Below are positions 60,826-64,000 of a DNA stretch of 64,000 bases, piece by piece. Positions within the stretch are counted from its first letter, which is position 1. Each line of letters begins with the position of its first letter. Source of the stretch: Seison nebaliae (Eukaryota; Rotifera; Pararotatoria; Seisonacea; Seisonidae); NCBI GenBank assembly GCA_023231475.1, contig JALJEE010002335.1:46741-110740 (forward strand). Reading direction: 5' to 3'. A program made the position numbers and the translations under genes. The notes under the pieces were generated by a model. The model was not told where the DNA came from and searched no databases. It was given only the letters and a program-made list of their open reading frames with translations.

Positions 60826-61921
60826 TATAATCACGGACTCCTGAAATAATCTGGAAATGAGTGCTGGAGCAATCACCGTGAACAACACACCTAGTGGAAT
60901 TACAGGACAGATGAGCGAGAAATCTGAGGATGGGATATGGGACGAGTTGACGCACAAGGTAATCAAAAACATAAGAAACGTTAACGGAATCGAATGCCTT
61001 TGTAGCATCAAGAAAGAGAAGATGTAAAGATAGTTTCATTTCCTTGGCAATACTTATAGCCGAACGGAGAATGAGAAGGAGAGGATAGACGATCGATAAG
61101 CAAATTGGTAGGATGGCGAAAAGAGTACGTTCCGATATCGGATCAAAATGAGGTTCTCGAATACTTTCAGTAGGAACGAAGAAATGCAGATCGGTCTGTA
61201 TGAATTTAACGAGATTTGATCGATATTCGGTTTCTTCAGAATTGGAATTATTTTAAAGAGGAGTGAGATAGAGGAGAACTGATAATGAGAAAGAATCAGA
61301 TTTAAGGAATCAGTAAGGCCGGTTACGAGTGATGGAAATAAGTGTTGCACAAATTTAATGCAAACGTTATCGAAACCGTGAGCCTTAGTACCTTCGAGAG
61401 CCTGGATAGATTCGAAAATGTCTTGAGGAGTGAAAAAATCGAAATGGACATTGCCGATATGGCAGACGTGGGGTATAATGGAGGTGCGGTACATATAGTA
61501 GTCGAAGTATTCCGCGAAGGAGTTGGCAGAAATAGAAGATGTCGATGAGTTGGGGGAAGCGATTGGTTATTAATTTCCAAATGTTCGAAGGACGTGAAGA
61601 AAGACAAGCATTACGGAGCCTGCCGTGAAAATGGTCCCTGACACACTTTCTCACGGCTCTGCGAAACAACTTCCGAGATCTTAGATGATGTTCGTGGTTG
61701 AGAGAAGAAGGATTTTCGCGGAAGGTTTTCCAGCAACCGGAAGCTCGACGCTTAAGATGGGAAATAGAAGAAAAATTGGAAATAGGAGGACGAGAAAATT
61801 GTTGACGATGGGAAAAAGTGGTAGATGAACATTGGGGAATAAAGAGTAACTGCTCAGTAGGGGAGAGAGTAGTGTTCATAAACGTAGGGGAAGCATTAAA
61901 AATAATTACTTGCTGGCGCAT
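60826..61921 (-). mobile_element. Degenerate non-LTR retrotransposon (jockey/R1-like) reverse-transcriptase fragment
   Basis: Read on the minus strand, three frames in succession carry parts of a non-LTR ORF2. First comes a Ser/Arg-rich linker ending near LRNACLSSRPSNIWKLI (61921-61560). Then a frame with EGTKAHGFDNVCIKF, IIPILKKPN and SLNSYRPICISSFLLKVFE (61494-61054), matching the finger region of LINE reverse transcriptases. Then LLFLDATKAFDSVN, the catalytic aspartate box A, and ISGVR (61039-60830). Frameshifts near 61560 and 61050 break it, and the sequence ends before the YxDD box, so it is dead and 3'-truncated. It is described only as a remnant. Confidence 0.75.
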
Positions 61922-61980
61922 GAGAGAGGGGGTTTACAATAGTCCTTGCAGGTAATGTTACGTGGGGTGGTATTTGGAGA

Positions 61981-62063
61981 ATAGAAAGTCATGGAAGTGG
62001 GAGCGTTTGCAACCTAACAAACTTCGAATGCATCGATTATATGCTCGATCCAAAGCGTACATA
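61981..62063 (-). repeat. Possible third copy of the dispersed repeat
   Basis: On the minus strand this reads LDRAYNRCIRSLLGCKRS, resembling DRAYNRLIRR...CNRSLL of copy 2 (36994-37110) with several indels. It lies just upstream of the retrotransposon fragment in the same orientation, so the repeat family could derive from that element. Weak. Confidence 0.3.
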
Positions 62064-62111
62064 GATTTCATTGAAAACGATATAGCTGCCTGTAATCCGT
62101 AGGGGGACAGA

Positions 62112-62172
62112 CAATTCGGAGACGTGCCAATTCGGAGATGCGAACAATTCGGAGACGCGACAATTCGGAGAC
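62112..62172. repeat. 16-17 bp minisatellite
   Basis: Four direct copies of CAATTCGGAGA(C/T) start at 62112, 62128, 62145 and 62161, with GC-rich 4-5 bp spacers (GTGC, GCGAA, GCGA). The motif is GC-richer than its surroundings. Confidence 0.8.
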
Positions 62173-63000
62173 CATTTTTAATACTGTAATGAATAGTGTA
62201 ACAAGATGGTAATTTTTCTTGTTAAAAATATTACTTACGATATGTTAGTACGATCCCTTTTAATACATACGATTTAAGATACGATCGGTGGAAGTAAGAA
62301 ATATTGGAAACGGTTAACGAATTGTCAAAGAAAAGTGTTCAGTGTGAAATATAGAAATAATTATGCAAAAGATTTGGGAATATTGGACGATGATATTTTG
62401 AAAAATTTAACAAATTTGGACATAATAGAAAATTTTATGAAAATAAAAATAAGATCAAATTTTCGATTTTGTCGGACTAATGGAATATTACGAAGAAACA
62501 ATAGTTAACAATAGGATAAACTAAAGCTGAAACTGGTAGATGTTTTATATGTGAAAACTCGAGTTAGTCAAAGAAAGAAATATATCATAACGATAAACGG
62601 ATTATACTGAAATATAACCGGTTAACTAACTTCTCGTAATAAAATTTCTTTTTAATTTATTAATTAATAAGATTCGACGCGATGTTTTATGAATATTACA
62701 AATCTAAATTCTTAGAAATCTAACTTGTATTAAAATGGATTTTTTAAAGTCAATACCTATATAATTATATATCATTAGATAGTTCATATCATATAAAGTT
62801 CTTCAGGTTAACATTTTTTCTTGACATTTTAAGTAAAACAAACAATTTTATTTCATTAGTATTCTAAATTATGAGTTTACTATAAAAGGAGAGAATTTGT
62901 TGAACTATTTTCAATTTCTATTTTCTTAATGCGTGTTGGTGAGAAAGTTAATTTTCAAATTTCTTTTTTCTAAATAATTTCATTTTTACTATTTTAGTTA
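62173..63000. other. AT-rich stretch, nothing recognised
   Basis: No open frame of note, no repeats beyond low complexity, no RNA gene recognised. Confidence 0.4.
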
Positions 63001-63360
63001 GAATCACTAACGCGCACCTCGTCCCTTAGAGATCCGGCGAAGCGACAGTGGGATGACCTTTGCCTCTTGGCGACACCAGGTCACTATAGATGGTAGGTGG
63101 TCCTCCGATAATAACATACGGTATCTCAATGGCAACCATTGAGCGGTTGTCGAGATATCCGTTATTTATCGTCTGGTCATCTCTCATGGCAACCATTGGG
63201 CGGTTGTCGAGATGGTCAGGGTCTATAGGGTATTGATGGCAACGTTGGCCCAGTTGTCATCATACCTGATGATTAGGTCGAGGTAAGCCTAGGGGCCCCA
63301 TCTGACCTGGTGGGCGTGGCTCTGGTTCCTCCCGCTTGTATGGTCCGGATCAACTTAGTT
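63001..63360. repeat. GC-rich block with three tandem hairpins
   Basis: Base composition changes sharply to GC-rich. Three consecutive inverted repeats lie at 63106-63171, 63175-63217 and 63229-63266. The first two share an almost identical 28-bp core (ATGGCAACCATTG, then A or G, then GCGGTTGTCGAGAT). The third keeps GGCAAC and GTTGTC arms around a different loop. A fourth smaller hairpin (TGACCT/AGGTCA) sits at about 63054-63082. It may be part of a mobile element or a structured RNA; no coding frame is supported. Confidence 0.7.
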
Positions 63361-64000
63361 AGATGTATCACACCAAACGATCACCAAAGAATCACCAAAG
63401 AAAAATTGCAACATCAGATAAATGGTGCTATTGTACTAAAAAAGCCGAATGAAAGATGTACATTATGTGTGACAACCAGGATTGTCCATTCCAATGGCTG
63501 CATTCCAATGGTGTAGGAGTACGAAGAAAAATCCCAAGAAAATGATTTTGCTCAGCCTACTGTTTCGACAACGCATTCTTCGGGAATGGAAGAGATGTAA
63601 GAAGAGTATCTGAAAGAAGAGAAAATGACATCAGCAAAGGTGAAAAGAAGAGTGAAGAAGAAATATAGATGTGAAAAAGGAAATTAGGAAACGATATAAA
63701 CAGCGATCGAGAAATCGAAAAAATATATTTTCATTAAAACTATTATTGAAAATAATTAATTCGATTTATTATTTATAAATAAAGTTATACCGATTACAAA
63801 ACGAAGATTATATAAGTTTTGATACCGAAATTAAGTCTTGAGTTTAAAAAAATTATAAAAATATATAGATAATATATTCATATACAATAGTATAATATTT
63901 GTATATACATATTCAAATATATCAATAGAGTGATATATAATTTTCTAGCCGTCATTAATCCGTATCACTTTCTACTAAAACTCCTGTAATCTTTTCAAAT
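63361..64000. other. Window end, no supported gene
   Basis: A 68-codon frame (63310-63516, +) contains KKPNERCTLC and a later cysteine, faintly recalling zinc-binding ends of some transposases, but nothing else supports it. The rest is AT-rich. Confidence 0.35.

Noticed and set aside
63265-63290. Hammerhead-ribozyme-like CTGATGA within the GC-rich block
   Set aside because: The required GAAA core and the flanking three-stem arrangement are not present.
63310-63516. Transposase zinc-ribbon suggested by KKPNERCTLC
   Set aside because: Only one CxxC pair matches; no transposase core nearby.
1-64000. tRNA, rRNA and CRISPR-like features
   Set aside because: No B-box-containing cloverleaf, rRNA segment or regular spacer array was recognised on either strand by eye.

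Overview
This is nuclear DNA from a small-genome animal. The base composition is strongly AT-rich. Nearly all proteins are metazoan orthologues: an EVI5-type TBC protein, PLK4, VWA8, a HMBOX1-like homeodomain protein, the choline transporter SLC5A7, a bifunctional pseudouridine-salvage enzyme and MYCBPAP. Introns are tiny. The 47 introns I could place by frame and homology are 36 to 77 nt long (most 45 to 60), and 39 of them begin GTT rather than GTA or GTG. MYCBPAP and PLK4 imply centrioles and motile cilia or flagellated sperm, so an animal lacking them (a nematode, or an acariform mite with aflagellate sperm) is unlikely. The phylum cannot be settled from this window; a compact lophotrochozoan such as an orthonectid is one guess.

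Layout. 1-2681: no gene. 2682-4011 (-): EVI5-like TBC gene that stops just before the end of its TBC domain. 4012-13177: 9 kb without a convincing gene. 13178-15850 (+): single-exon LRR transmembrane protein. 16317-17078 (-): LRR protein with an X-box-like site upstream. 17761-21191 (-): PLK4 in seven exons. 21668-23963 and 25576-27955 (-): tandem pair of divergent cationic-amino-acid-transporter-like genes. 28873-33591 (-): VWA8 in ten exons, lacking the long central region of the human protein. 35379-36221 (+): HMBOX1-like homeodomain gene. 39345-39628 (+): small secreted cysteine-rich protein. 43182-45200 (+): SLC5A7. 45396-47519 (+): pseudouridine-5'-phosphate glycosidase fused to a PfkB kinase. 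47598-52945 (-): third transporter-like gene, carrying a roughly 1,060-residue repetitive tail. 53050-56243 (-): MYCBPAP in 16 exons. 56411-58063 (-): in-frame fusion of an EEF1AKMT2 (METTL10)-like methyltransferase with uroporphyrinogen-III synthase. 58464-59279 and 59612-59998 (-): two related secreted proteins. 60-64 kb: a broken non-LTR retrotransposon, a 16-17 bp tandem repeat and a GC-rich block of three tandem hairpins.

The genes are mostly unrelated housekeeping and signalling genes packed closely. Three minus-strand genes (fusion, MYCBPAP, giant transporter) follow each other with gaps of only 167 and 104 bp, and the pseudouridine gene converges on the transporter with 78 bp between stop codons. 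The likely ciliary or centriolar genes (MYCBPAP, PLK4, perhaps the LRR gene) have X-box-like RFX sites upstream. The most novel items are the methyltransferase-UROS fusion, the GTT intron donors, the giant-tailed transporter, and the hairpin array near 63.1 kb.
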